Below, one piece after another: positions 1 to 8,372 of a DNA stretch of 64,000 nt. The stretch spans positions 2,294,001 to 2,358,000 of the forward strand of contig CP181261.1 in the NCBI GenBank assembly GCA_047833665.1, given 5' to 3'. The stretch is from Caproicibacter sp047833665 (lineage in GTDB: Bacteria; Bacillota; Clostridia; Oscillospirales; Acutalibacteraceae). The position numbers and the translations under genes were made by a program. Under the pieces are notes generated by a model that was given only the letters and a program-made list of their open reading frames with translations, ran no database searches and was not told where the DNA came from. Position 1 is the first letter of the stretch. Every line of letters starts with the position of its first letter.

Positions 1-652
1 GATCACAGAAAATTGGGCACTGGACATTTTCTGCAAGATAGCGCACGGTCTCCGCAGTCAGGTTGGTATCCATGACACACAGTGCGGCGTTATTAATTAA
101 ATCAGCTTTGGTCTTTAAAAACTGAGGCGTCAGCTTTTCATAAATCTGCATATCATTCACAGCCAGTTCCATGTCCCCTGCCTCATCCGTAATATAAAGA
201 TAAGTAGAGGTTGTTCCTCCCCGAACGGTCAAGGAATCCGAAAGATCAATCCCGACTCTGCGGCAGCTGTCGGCAAGCTGCACCGCATATGCATCGTCGC
301 CAAGTGCGGTAATAAATTTCACCCCCACCCCCAGCTGAGCCAAATTTGCGGCAATGTTCCGCCCCACTCCTCCGGGGGAAAGCGTAACGCGCCCCGGGTT
401 GGAATCTTTATGCACAAGCGGGCCAAACGGCTTCCCGCCGATATCAATATTCGCCCCGCCTATTACAACGACGTAGGGCTCCCGCTGCAGAATATAGCCT
501 TTGCCTCGGATTAGTCCCTTTTTCATCAGATTGGAGATGTGAACCGCTACGGAAGAACGGGTAATACCTGCCTTTTCGGCCAGTTCCTGCTGTGAAATCA
601 GCGGATTGCTTTCGATCCAGCGCAGAATCTGCCGCTCCCGCTGTGTTATCAT
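1..652 (-). CDS. PfkB-family nucleoside/sugar kinase with N-terminal winged helix (YeiI/PsuK-like), partial
   Basis: The frame stays open from an ATG at 652 to the window edge, so the C-terminus is missing. Residues 1-55 form a winged helix (ERQILRWIESNPLISQQELA) ending in a KGKGYIL wing. Then comes a PfkB kinase start with VVVIGGANIDIGG and the GGVGRNIA substrate/nucleotide motif. The fusion and the DSNPG-GGVGRN signature match E. coli YeiI and PsuK, which phosphorylate nucleosides or pseudouridine; the substrate here is inferred only. The ATG at 652 lies just behind a GGAGG (read on the minus strand); a second ATG at 656 is out of frame. It diverges from the Crp/Fnr-yjjI operon and fits the nucleoside-salvage theme of the locus. 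Confidence 0.8.
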   Translation of the reverse strand, partial: MITQRERQILRWIESNPLISQQELAEKAGITRSSVAVHISNLMKKGLIRGKGYILQREPYVVVIGGANIDIGGKPFGPLVHKDSNPGRVTLSPGGVGRNIAANLAQLGVGVKFITALGDDAYAVQLADSCRRVGIDLSDSLTVRGGTTSTYLYITDEAGDMELAVNDMQIYEKLTPQFLKTKADLINNAALCVMDTNLTAETVRYLAENVQCPIFCD

Positions 653-713
653 CCATCCGCCTCCTTGTCTTCTTAACATTTGTTTATTTTACTAATCTTT
701 TGCTTACCGCTGT

Positions 714-742
714 ATTCTAACAAGTGTCAATCCGCTTGTCAA
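714..742 (-). promoter_or_regulatory. Sigma-A promoter of the PfkB kinase
   Basis: On the minus strand a TTGACA (742-737) and a TAGAAT (719-714) are separated by 17 bp, about 60 bp upstream of the kinase start. The -35 box is perfect and the -10 differs from consensus by one base. Confidence 0.65.
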
Positions 743-809
743 GAAAAAGTAGTTAGCAAAGCAGTTTGTAATTATGATTTTTTGGAAATTAGAAAAATAT
801 TTTTAAATT

Positions 810-851
810 AAGGACACATGTCCTTTTATTGTAATTTTTCTCTGATATAAT
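810..851 (+). promoter_or_regulatory. Extended -10 promoter with a 7+7 palindrome at about -41
   Basis: TGATATAAT at 843-851 is an extended -10. There is no good -35 box. In its place sits a perfect inverted repeat, AAGGACA-CA-TGTCCTT (810-825), centred about 41 bp before the predicted start of transcription near 858. That is the class II activator position of Crp/Fnr proteins, and the next gene encodes such a protein, so autoactivation is inferred. Confidence 0.6.
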
Positions 852-898
852 AAAATTGTAAAGTACACAAAAAAGATAAAAACCCGGAGGATGCCAGT

Positions 899-1597
899 AT
901 GAATCTTGCCGAATATCTCCGCTCTGAAAGCGACCAAAAGAAGGAAGAGTTAAAAATACTCTTGCATTCTTACCCTAGCGATGCACCCGTTCTTCCCGTT
1001 ACATTGTCGGCAGGGGAATCTTTTATTCGCGAAGGTGAGTCCTGTGGACAGGTATACTTACTGTTAAGCGGCCGTGTGTCGGTCATTATCAGTCAGCCCC
1101 GCCTTTCCCGATATACCGTGACAGAATTCAAACCTTACGAGTTTTTCGGAGAATATGAATTGCTCGCCGGCATAAACTCTTATTTAGCGGAAGTAAAGGC
1201 AAGCACCCCATGCCGCCTACTGGCGTTTCCCTCGGAGTACTATTTACAGTGGGTAAAAAACGACCCGGACTTTCTTTTTCTTCGTGTCCGAAAAATCATT
1301 AGGTCGCTGCTGAACCAGACTTTTAATGAAAGAACACGGCACTTTTTAGACGCTTACGGACGGGTCATTCAGGTTTTACTCCGGGCCTATGACATGCGCT
1401 CAGGAACTTGTAAAAACGTCAAACTGGACATGACTCGCGCGGAGATTGCAGAGCGAACCGGGTGCAGCGTTCGCACTGTCAATCGGGTCATTCGTGAACT
1501 TGCACAAAAGAAACTTCTTACTCTGATACATGGCAAAATCCAGCTAAATGCCGCTTGCCGGCAAGCGCTTGTTCGCGAATTTGAAAATCGTTTGTGA
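899..1597 (+). CDS. Crp/Fnr-family transcriptional regulator
   Basis: This 232-residue protein has a cyclic-nucleotide-binding-type beta-barrel (about residues 25-140, with GESFIREGESCGQVYLLLSG) and a C-terminal Crp-type helix-turn-helix (about 170-225, RAEIAERTGCSVRTVNRVI). It lacks the N-terminal cysteine cluster of Fnr, so oxygen sensing through a 4Fe-4S cluster is not supported and the effector is unknown. CGGAGG (885-890) sets the ATG at 899. The yjjI ATG lies 47 bp downstream, so it is probably the local regulator of the glycyl-radical operon. The palindrome at 810-825 is a likely binding site. Confidence 0.85.
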   Translation: MNLAEYLRSESDQKKEELKILLHSYPSDAPVLPVTLSAGESFIREGESCGQVYLLLSGRVSVIISQPRLSRYTVTEFKPYEFFGEYELLAGINSYLAEVKASTPCRLLAFPSEYYLQWVKNDPDFLFLRVRKIIRSLLNQTFNERTRHFLDAYGRVIQVLLRAYDMRSGTCKNVKLDMTRAEIAERTGCSVRTVNRVIRELAQKKLLTLIHGKIQLNAACRQALVREFENRL

Positions 1598-1644
1598 AAA
1601 GATGTGTATATAGATTCTTTACAAAACAGAATGGAGGAAATACG

Positions 1645-3150
1645 ATGTTTGATTCGGAAAACACTTACAAAACGCTGACGTCTCGTGAACTGACTCATGA
1701 ACAAAAGTTGATGGGTCTTGCAAAGTGTGCGGAAAACGCCTTGGAGGTTTTGAATATCCCGCCGAGGACTCAGCACTATTTTAAAACCGGAGCAATTAAT
1801 GACCTGTTTGAGGGCGGAGCCCCATACCGCCCTCGTTATATTTTACCTGACTATGACAAATTTGTCCGCCAAGGCAGTGATTTTCTACGCCTTGCTCCTC
1901 CAAAAACGCTGGATGAATTGTTGTTTTCCCTCATGATTCTTTACCGTCACGTTCCCTCCATCACCAATTTCCCGGTTTATCTCGGCAATATCGATAAACT
2001 GATTGACCCGTTCCTAGAAGGGTACAGCGATGAAGAAGTCATTGAAAAACTGCGTTTATTCTTTACGTATCTGGACCGAACAATCACAGATTCATTCTGC
2101 CACGCAAACATCGGCCCGGAAGACACACGCGCCACGCGTTTGATTTTAAAGGTAGAACAGGAACTTCAAAATACCGTTCCAAATCTGACCATTAAATATC
2201 ATCCGGATGTGACACCGGACGACTTGATGGAAGCGGCAATTGAATGTTCCCTTGCCTGTTCCAATCCGGCCATTTGCAACGACCCCGCAAACCGCGCTCC
2301 CTTTGGCGAACGCTACGGCGTAGCAAGCTGCTACAATATCCTGCCGGTTTGCGGCGGCGCTTATACTCTAACGCGCATCACGTTGACCGAACTGGTAAAA
2401 GAGGCCGAAAGCGAAGAGCATTTCTTGAACACACTCCTGCCGGAATGTCTGAGCCTGATTGCCGACTACATGAACGAACGCATCCGCTTTATTGTAGAGA
2501 AGTCCGGATTCTTTGAATCGAATTTCCTCGTTCGGGAGGGCCTGATTTCCAAAGACCGTTTCCTGCCGATGTTTGGCGTGACAGGACTTGCGGAATGTGT
2601 TAATACACTGATGAAAGATTCGGGAAAAATCTATGGACGCGACGAGGAAGCCAACGACCTCGGTCAAAAAATTATGGACCGAATTCAAGAATTGGTTGCC
2701 GGTTATGAAGCCGCTTACTCCCCACTAACCAACGGACATTTTCTTCTTCACGCACAGGTTGGCTTAGACAGTGACGTCGGCATTACTTCCGGTGTAAGAA
2801 TCGCTATCGGCGATGAACCGGACTCTTTCTCCGACCATTTGCGCCACTGCGCACGGTTTCACCGCTATTTCCCAACCGGCGTGGGCGACATCTTCCCGAT
2901 TGCCAGCAATGTCAAACAGAATCCCGCTGCACTTTTGGACGTTGTAAAAGGCGCTTTTTCCCTCGGCGTACAATATATGAGCTTTTATTCCGCCGATACG
3001 GATTTGGTTCGCATTACGGGGTACCTCGTCAAACGCAGTGAGATGGAAAAATATCGGAAACACCAGCCTGTACTGCAAAACACAACCCAGCTTGGAGCAG
3101 CCAGCTACGCCACAAATCATTTGGAACAGCGAAAGGTGCGCATGGCATGA
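1645..3150 (+). CDS. yjjI: YjjI-family glycyl radical enzyme
   Basis: The 501-residue product belongs to the YjjI (DUF3029) branch of glycyl radical enzymes, anaerobic enzymes that use a backbone glycyl radical and a catalytic Cys. The C-terminal glycyl motif RITGYLV (Gly about 459) and a Cys-rich active-site segment (GVASCYNILPVCGG) are visible. The substrate of YjjI is not established. A GTG at 1594 keeps the frame open upstream, but the GGAGG at 1633-1637 points to the ATG at 1645. The gene overlaps the activase gene by four bases (ATGA), which suggests translational coupling. In E. coli yjjI-yjjW also lies beside the deo genes, and deo genes follow here as well, suggesting a role near deoxyribose or nucleoside metabolism (inference). 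Confidence 0.88.
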   Translation: MFDSENTYKTLTSRELTHEQKLMGLAKCAENALEVLNIPPRTQHYFKTGAINDLFEGGAPYRPRYILPDYDKFVRQGSDFLRLAPPKTLDELLFSLMILYRHVPSITNFPVYLGNIDKLIDPFLEGYSDEEVIEKLRLFFTYLDRTITDSFCHANIGPEDTRATRLILKVEQELQNTVPNLTIKYHPDVTPDDLMEAAIECSLACSNPAICNDPANRAPFGERYGVASCYNILPVCGGAYTLTRITLTELVKEAESEEHFLNTLLPECLSLIADYMNERIRFIVEKSGFFESNFLVREGLISKDRFLPMFGVTGLAECVNTLMKDSGKIYGRDEEANDLGQKIMDRIQELVAGYEAAYSPLTNGHFLLHAQVGLDSDVGITSGVRIAIGDEPDSFSDHLRHCARFHRYFPTGVGDIFPIASNVKQNPAALLDVVKGAFSLGVQYMSFYSADTDLVRITGYLVKRSEMEKYRKHQPVLQNTTQLGAASYATNHLEQRKVRMA

Positions 3151-3983
3151 CAAAAGTTCCTGTGAACAAAATCATCCCGTTCAGCACAGTGGACGGACCG
3201 GGCAGCCGCACCTCGGTTTTCCTTCAGGGGTGCAATATTGCCTGCGGTTACTGCCACAATCCCGAAACGCAGCGACTCTGCAATTCCTGCGGAGCCTGCG
3301 TTTCTCAATGCCCCGCAGGGGCACTTTCCATGCAGAATGGCCGTGTTGTATGGGACATGAAAAAGTGCGTTTCATGTGACACATGTATTGCTGTCTGTCC
3401 CAACCGCGCTTCACCGAAAATTCGCGAAATGGATGCGCAGCAGGTTATGGCAGAAGTGGAAAAGAATCTGCCGTTTATCCGCGGCGTTACGGTTTCCGGC
3501 GGCGAATGTTCTCTGTACCCGGCGTTTCTGACAGAATTCTTCACACTGGCAAAACAGCGCGGCCTTAACTGCCTGCTGGACAGCAACGGCACCATCTCAC
3601 TTTCCGCATTTCCTAAACTGATGAAAGTCTGCGACGGCGTCATGCTGGACGTCAAGTCATGGTCACCGGAAGTTTTCCACGCACTGACAGGCGGGGATAA
3701 CACCGCCGTCAAGCAAAACCTTCAATATCTGTCATCTTGCGGCAAACTGGAAGAAATCCGTATTGTCTGCCTAGATGGACAAGTGGACGCCGAAAACGTC
3801 ATTCAGGGTGCTGCCGCACTGCTCGGAGACAAAGTTTCCAGCACACGCCTAGTGCTGATTTCTTTTCGTCCGTTCGGCGTAAAAGGGGATTTTGCCTCCC
3901 TTTCCTCCCCCTCCGCACAGCGGATGAACGAACTGCATAAATTGGCAGTTTCTGCCGGATTTGAACAGATTACTGTCAAATAA
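3147..3983 (+). CDS. yjjW: YjjW-family glycyl radical enzyme activase
   Basis: This 278-residue radical SAM enzyme should install the glycyl radical on YjjI. CNIACGYC near residue 29 is the CxxxCxxC ligand set of the SAM cluster. It is followed by two ferredoxin-type motifs, CNSCGACVSQCP and CVSCDTCIAVCP, for accessory 4Fe-4S clusters, and by a VSGGE motif as in PflA-type activases. Its ATG overlaps the stop of yjjI in an ATGA. Domain order and length match family members. Confidence 0.9.
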   Translation: MTKVPVNKIIPFSTVDGPGSRTSVFLQGCNIACGYCHNPETQRLCNSCGACVSQCPAGALSMQNGRVVWDMKKCVSCDTCIAVCPNRASPKIREMDAQQVMAEVEKNLPFIRGVTVSGGECSLYPAFLTEFFTLAKQRGLNCLLDSNGTISLSAFPKLMKVCDGVMLDVKSWSPEVFHALTGGDNTAVKQNLQYLSSCGKLEEIRIVCLDGQVDAENVIQGAAALLGDKVSSTRLVLISFRPFGVKGDFASLSSPSAQRMNELHKLAVSAGFEQITVK

Positions 3984-4017
3984 AAACAGGGCATCTTTTG
4001 CAAAATTCATAAAATTG

Positions 4018-4046
4018 TTGACAGCTTTATTGTAAAGCTGTATAAT
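4018..4046 (+). promoter_or_regulatory. Consensus sigma-A promoter with a 9-bp inverted repeat filling the spacer
   Basis: TTGACA (4018-4023) and TATAAT (4041-4046) are both perfect and 17 bp apart. ACAGCTTTA (4021-4029) and TAAAGCTGT (4033-4041) form a perfect inverted repeat with a 3-bp spacer, running from the -35 to the -10 box. A dimeric regulator bound there would block RNA polymerase. Transcription should start near 4053. Confidence 0.8.
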
Positions 4047-4053
4047 ATGCTTG

Positions 4054-4069
4054 TTGAAACCGATTTCAA
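4054..4069 (+). promoter_or_regulatory. LacI-family operator at the transcription start
   Basis: TTGAAACCGATTTCAA is a palindrome with a central CG, as in LacI/GalR-family operators. It sits on the predicted transcription start and just upstream of a LacI-family gene, which suggests autorepression of the nucleoside operon. Confidence 0.75.
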
Positions 4070-4109
4070 ACTATTTTTTCGCGCAAACACGAAAGTCTTG
4101 GTGTTGTTC

Positions 4110-5093
4110 TTGGTTCATATCAGTGATGTAGCAAAATTAGCCGGTGTTTCATCGGCAACCGTATCGCGCGTAATCAATGGTACGGCAAAAGTATCCGAGG
4201 AAAAGGCACAGCGTGTGCGGCAAGCAATTGCTGAAACGGGTTTCAAACCGAATGAAATCGCCCGTTCTCTTTATAAAAAATCCTCCCGCATTATCGGATA
4301 TATTGTTCCCAGCATTCTCAATATTTTCTTAAATGAAATCGGCCGTGCGATAGAGGATGAGGCTTTCCGCCACGGATATAAAGTCATCTTATGCAACACA
4401 GACTACAACCCGGAGAAGGAAATTGCCTACATCAAAATGCTCTCCTCCATGAATGCGGACGGCATCATTATCACAGCAAACAATGAACATCTGGAAGAAG
4501 AACTGGACAACTGCAGGCTGCCCATTGTCGTGCTGGACAAAAGCGCAGGAGCACGCTACACGGCTTCTGTTCAGTCGGACAACTATGAAGGCGGCAGAAT
4601 TGCCACGGAGCACCTGATTCGGTGCGGCTGCCGAAAAATTGTGCTGATGCGCGGCCCGCAGCAGTATTCCAGCAGCCAGCAGCGCTTTCTCGGCTATGTG
4701 GATGTCTGCAACGAATACGGCATTCAGCCTTTTTTTGTGGACAGCAGTTTTGACGGCAGTGCCACGGACAATGGAGCACGGGAACTATTCCGCCGTTTCC
4801 CCGATGTGGAGGGAATTCTCGCCGTCAGTGATATGGTTGCACTTTCCCTTTATAAACTTTTGCACGAACAGGGCCGCAGAATACCGGACGATGTAATGAT
4901 TGTAGGGTATGACGGAGTGGAACTCGGGGAACTGCTGACACCCGCCCTCACAACCGTGGTTCAGCCGATTGAAGCAATCGGCCGCCGAGCTGTGAATTTG
5001 ATTGTAGAACAAGTGAAAAATGGTAAAATAGAGCAGAAAGAAAACATTCTTCCTGTTTCCTTGAAAATTCGTGAAACTACAAAACAAATGTGA
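4110..5093 (+). CDS. LacI-family transcriptional repressor of the nucleoside operon
   Basis: The protein starts with the classic LacI helix-turn-helix (VHISDVAKLAGVSSATVSRV) and a hinge helix, followed by a periplasmic-binding-protein-like sensor domain to the C-terminus. The frame extends upstream to an ATG at 4047, but that codon abuts the -10 box and precedes the predicted transcript start, so it cannot be used. A TTG at 4110 gives the normal family N-terminus of about 327 residues; the ribosome site is weak (GAAAG near 4091). It is the first gene of a run encoding nucleoside uptake and breakdown, so a nucleoside or sugar phosphate ligand is likely (CytR-like role, inferred). Confidence 0.85.
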   Translation: MVHISDVAKLAGVSSATVSRVINGTAKVSEEKAQRVRQAIAETGFKPNEIARSLYKKSSRIIGYIVPSILNIFLNEIGRAIEDEAFRHGYKVILCNTDYNPEKEIAYIKMLSSMNADGIIITANNEHLEEELDNCRLPIVVLDKSAGARYTASVQSDNYEGGRIATEHLIRCGCRKIVLMRGPQQYSSSQQRFLGYVDVCNEYGIQPFFVDSSFDGSATDNGARELFRRFPDVEGILAVSDMVALSLYKLLHEQGRRIPDDVMIVGYDGVELGELLTPALTTVVQPIEAIGRRAVNLIVEQVKNGKIEQKENILPVSLKIRETTKQM

Positions 5094-5107
5094 AAAGGAA
5101 GCAAAAC

Positions 5108-6277
5108 ATGAAAAAAAGAATTTTTTTAATTGTATTGGACAGTGTAGGCATAGGGGCAGAACCGGATGCCGCAGAATACGGGGATGAAGGCAGCAATACA
5201 CTCGCCGCCTGTGCCACCAGTTCTCAGTTTCACATGCCGAATATGCAGAAACTGGGGTTATTTAATATCGATGGGGTAACTTGCCGCCCGGGTGTTGAAA
5301 AACCGCTGGCCGCGTATGCGCGCCTGCAGGAAATGTCCAAAGGAAAAGACACCACCATCGGCCACTGGGAAATTGCAGGCATCAATTCTCCAAAGCCTCT
5401 TCCCACTTATCCCAACGGTTTTCCTGAAGAAATCATCCGCGAATTCGAAAAACAAACGGGACGCCGCGTGCTGTGCAATCAGCCGTATTCAGGCACTCAA
5501 GTAATTCGGGATTATGGCAAGGAACACATGGAAACCGGCGCTTTGATTGTCTACACGTCCGCAGACAGCGTATTTCAGATTGCCGCGCATGAGTCCATTG
5601 TTCCTCCCGAGGAGCTGTACCGGTATTGCCGAATTGCGCGTAAAATTCTTACAGGCGAACACGGAGTCGGACGTGTAATTGCCCGGCCGTTTGTGGGAGA
5701 ATACCCCAACTTTACACGCACTTCCAACCGCCATGATTTTTCGATTCAGCCGCCGAAGATTACAATGCTCAATCAACTTTCGGAAGGCGGTTACGACGTT
5801 TTGGCCGTCGGCAAGATTAATGATATTTTTGCCGGATATGGTATTACGGAAGCCATTCGGACAAAAAATAACGCAGATGGTATTGAAAAAACCATTGAAA
5901 TGACCCAGCGTGATTTTGAGGGTCTGTGCTTTGTGAATCTGGTGGACTTTGATATGCTGTACGGCCACCGCAACGATGTGGAGGGCTATGCAAAAGCTCT
6001 CTCCTACTTTGACGGCAAACTGCCCGAAATCATAAAAGGTCTGCGGCCCGATGACCTTTTGATGATTACCGCTGACCACGGCTGCGACCCGATTACGCCT
6101 TCCACGGACCACTCGCGTGAATATATACCGTGGCTGATTTATGGAAATTCCGTCCATGCAGGTGTCAATCTGGGAACACTTCCAACATTCGCAGACATCG
6201 GTGCTACGGTTCTTGACTATTTCGGGATAGCACCGAAAATTACAGGAAGTTCCAGACTTTCTCAAATCATAAAATAG
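5108..6277 (+). CDS. deoB: Phosphopentomutase
   Basis: DeoB interconverts (deoxy)ribose 1-phosphate and 5-phosphate, linking the nucleoside phosphorylases to DeoC. The 389-residue protein belongs to the alkaline-phosphatase superfamily. It has an N-terminal metal-binding FLIVLDSVGIGAEPDA and a C-terminal TADHGCDPITPSTDHSRE carrying the other metal ligands. The start is the ATG at 5108 behind AAGGAAG; a GTG at 5090 overlapping the repressor stop is less likely. It lies 14 bp after the repressor and 48 bp before deoD. Confidence 0.95.
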   Translation: MKKRIFLIVLDSVGIGAEPDAAEYGDEGSNTLAACATSSQFHMPNMQKLGLFNIDGVTCRPGVEKPLAAYARLQEMSKGKDTTIGHWEIAGINSPKPLPTYPNGFPEEIIREFEKQTGRRVLCNQPYSGTQVIRDYGKEHMETGALIVYTSADSVFQIAAHESIVPPEELYRYCRIARKILTGEHGVGRVIARPFVGEYPNFTRTSNRHDFSIQPPKITMLNQLSEGGYDVLAVGKINDIFAGYGITEAIRTKNNADGIEKTIEMTQRDFEGLCFVNLVDFDMLYGHRNDVEGYAKALSYFDGKLPEIIKGLRPDDLLMITADHGCDPITPSTDHSREYIPWLIYGNSVHAGVNLGTLPTFADIGATVLDYFGIAPKITGSSRLSQIIK

Positions 6278-6325
6278 CAAACTGCCTGCGAGCAACATTG
6301 CTCCGGCCAACACAGGAGGTTCACT

Positions 6326-7036
6326 ATGTCAAATGTACCAACACCGCACAACGGTGCAAAACTCGGAGATATTGCAAAGACTGTTCTAATGCCCGGAGAT
6401 CCGCTGCGCGCAAAATATATCGCGGAACATTATCTTGAAAATGTCAAATGTTTTAACTCTGTGCGCAACATGCTCGGATTTACCGGTCTATACCAAGATA
6501 AACCCGTTTCCGTCATGGGCGGCGGAATGGGAATGCCTTCTGTGGGCATTTATACCTATGAGCTTTTCAATTTCTACGATGTGGACAACATTATCCGCAT
6601 CGGATCCGCAGGAGGCATAGCAGATGGGGTTCATGTCCGCGATCTTGTCGCTGCAATTGGAGCCTGCACGGATTCCAACTATGCCGCACAATATCAGCTT
6701 CCCGGCACTTTTGCCCCAACGGCGGATTACGGGCTTTTATCCCGCGCTGTCAGCAAGGCAACCGAACTTGGACTTCCTGTCAAGGTCGGAAATGTGCTGT
6801 CCAGCGATGTGTTCTACAGCGACAATGAAAACGCACTAAAATCTTGGAAAAAGATGGGCGTACTTGCAGTGGAAATGGAAGCTGCTGCTTTATATATGAA
6901 TGCAGCGCGAGCCGGAAAAAGCGCACTTTGCCTGCTAACCATTTCCGACTGCCCGTTTACCGGCGAATCCCTTTCCGCTGAGGAACGCCAAACCGGATTT
7001 ACCCAAATGATGGAACTTGCATTGTCATTAACCTAA
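6326..7036 (+). CDS. deoD: Purine-nucleoside phosphorylase, DeoD type
   Basis: The 236-residue enzyme splits purine (deoxy)nucleosides with phosphate into base and (deoxy)ribose 1-phosphate. It shows the hexameric DeoD signature: MPGDPLRAKYIAE for phosphate binding, GGGMGMPSVGIY, RIGSAGGI, EMEAAALY for ribose binding, and SDCPF with the catalytic Asp. The AGGAGG upstream is strong. It makes the substrate for DeoB, encoded just before it. Confidence 0.96.
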   Translation: MSNVPTPHNGAKLGDIAKTVLMPGDPLRAKYIAEHYLENVKCFNSVRNMLGFTGLYQDKPVSVMGGGMGMPSVGIYTYELFNFYDVDNIIRIGSAGGIADGVHVRDLVAAIGACTDSNYAAQYQLPGTFAPTADYGLLSRAVSKATELGLPVKVGNVLSSDVFYSDNENALKSWKKMGVLAVEMEAAALYMNAARAGKSALCLLTISDCPFTGESLSAEERQTGFTQMMELALSLT

Positions 7037-7104
7037 TTTTCACTGCTTTTTTTGTCGTTCACCCTAAAATTTAAAAGTTTTTACCTCTTTAAAAACACAA
7101 AAAC

Positions 7105-7133
7105 TTGTTTTATGCCGATAAAAAGTGTAATAT
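7105..7133 (+). promoter_or_regulatory. Internal promoter before the nucleoside-binding lipoprotein gene
   Basis: TTGTTT (7105-7110) and TAATAT (7128-7133) are 17 bp apart in the 145-bp gap after deoD. The spacer carries a palindrome, TTTTAT-GCCG-ATAAAA (7108-7123), with a central CG. It could be a variant operator for a LacI-type protein (inferred). Confidence 0.5.
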
Positions 7134-7181
7134 CACTTATTGTGGTATTTCATATATTTTATTAACTTAGGAGGAAATTCA

Positions 7182-8273
7182 ATGAAAAAACTGGCAGCAT
7201 TTTTGCTCGCGGCTTTGATGGCTGTTTCCGCAGCAGCCTGCAGTTCCGGAGAAACATCATCCAGTGAAGCATCCGATCAGGCAGCCTCCAGCGCAGCGGA
7301 AAGCTCAGCCGAAACAAGTTCGGCAGAAACTTACAAGATTACAATGGTTACGGACACCGGCGGTGTCAACGACCAGTCCTTTAACCAGCTGTCTTGGGAA
7401 GGCCTGCAGAAGCTGAAAGAAGACGTACCCAACGTTGAAGTAAGCTATGCAGAATCCAAGCAGGAATCCGACTATGCCACCAACTTGGACAAGGCAGCAG
7501 ACGACGGCAACCAGCTCATCTGGGGCGTTGGTTTTGCCATGGCGGATGCAATCCAAAACGCAGCAACGCAGAATCCGGATATCAGCTACGCCATTGTTGA
7601 CAACGCTTACGCTGAAGTCCCGTCCAACGTCACATGCGTTGTATTCCGTGCACAGGAGCCTTCCTTCCTTGTTGGCTACATTGCAGGCAAAACCACAAAG
7701 ACCGGCAAAGTCGGTTTTGTCGGCGGCGTAAAGAGTGACGTAATCGACCAATTCGAATATGGTTACAAAGCCGGTGTTGCCTATGCGGCACATGAACTTG
7801 GCAAAGATATTGAAGTAGTTTCCCAATACGCGGAAAGCTTCAACGATTCTGCAAAAGGCAAAGCAATTGCAACCTCCATGTTTTCCGGCGGATGCGATAT
7901 TGTCTTCCACGCGGCAGGCAATGTAGGTGTAGGCGTGATTGAAGCAGCAAAAGAAGCTGACAAATTTGCAATCGGCGTGGATAAGGATCAGTCCTTCCTA
8001 GCACCCGACAATGTGCTGACTTCCGCACTCAAGCGCGTGGACGTAGCAGTGGAGCAGGTTTCCAAGGATTTGATCGACGGCAAGGAAATCGGAGGCAAAA
8101 CTTACAGCCTCGGTTTGTCGGAAGACGGCGTCGGAATTCCGGAAGAACACTCTTTGATGGACGACGACACCTATAATGCAGCCATCGAACTGGAACAGAA
8201 AATTAAAGACAAAGAAATTGTTCCTCCGGCAAGTGAAGACGACTACAACACATTTGTTTCATCACTGAAGTAA
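7182..8273 (+). CDS. BMP-family nucleoside-binding lipoprotein
   Basis: This is the substrate-binding subunit of a simple sugar/nucleoside ABC transporter (BmpA/PnrA family). An N-terminal lysine pair, a hydrophobic segment and AVSAAACSS make a lipoprotein signal with the lipidated Cys near residue 20. A Ser/Ala/Glu-rich linker follows, then the BMP domain from about residue 48 (VTDTGGVNDQSFNQLSWEGL), typical of PnrA. AGGAGG at 7169-7174 fixes the start at 7182; an upstream in-frame start at 7140 has no ribosome site. The ABC ATPase and permease genes follow, after a hairpin that may keep this gene more highly expressed than the membrane parts. Confidence 0.92.
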   Translation: MKKLAAFLLAALMAVSAAACSSGETSSSEASDQAASSAAESSAETSSAETYKITMVTDTGGVNDQSFNQLSWEGLQKLKEDVPNVEVSYAESKQESDYATNLDKAADDGNQLIWGVGFAMADAIQNAATQNPDISYAIVDNAYAEVPSNVTCVVFRAQEPSFLVGYIAGKTTKTGKVGFVGGVKSDVIDQFEYGYKAGVAYAAHELGKDIEVVSQYAESFNDSAKGKAIATSMFSGGCDIVFHAAGNVGVGVIEAAKEADKFAIGVDKDQSFLAPDNVLTSALKRVDVAVEQVSKDLIDGKEIGGKTYSLGLSEDGVGIPEEHSLMDDDTYNAAIELEQKIKDKEIVPPASEDDYNTFVSSLK

Positions 8274-8305
8274 TCTCGCTAACCCGAGAATTCTCTTCTT
8301 GCGAG

Positions 8306-8329
8306 CGGGGCGTTCCTTTGGGCGCCCCG
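8306..8329 (+). terminator. Intra-operon hairpin after the lipoprotein gene
   Basis: CGGGGCG (8306-8312) and CGCCCCG (8323-8329) form a 7-bp GC stem without a strong T-run. A partial terminator or an RNA-stabilising 3' hairpin fits the usual excess of binding protein over transporter subunits. Confidence 0.55.
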
Positions 8330-8372
8330 TTCCTTGTGGGGAGAAAAATGGATAGGCAAGGGGGTTTCTGTT

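Noticed and set aside
1594..1644. GTG start for YjjI overlapping the regulator stop
   Set aside because: The GGAGG at 1633 fits the ATG at 1645, and the extra residues are not part of the enzyme fold.
4047..4109. N-terminal extension of the LacI-family protein from an ATG
   Set aside because: That ATG abuts the -10 box, so it precedes the transcript start; the extension is not seen in the family.
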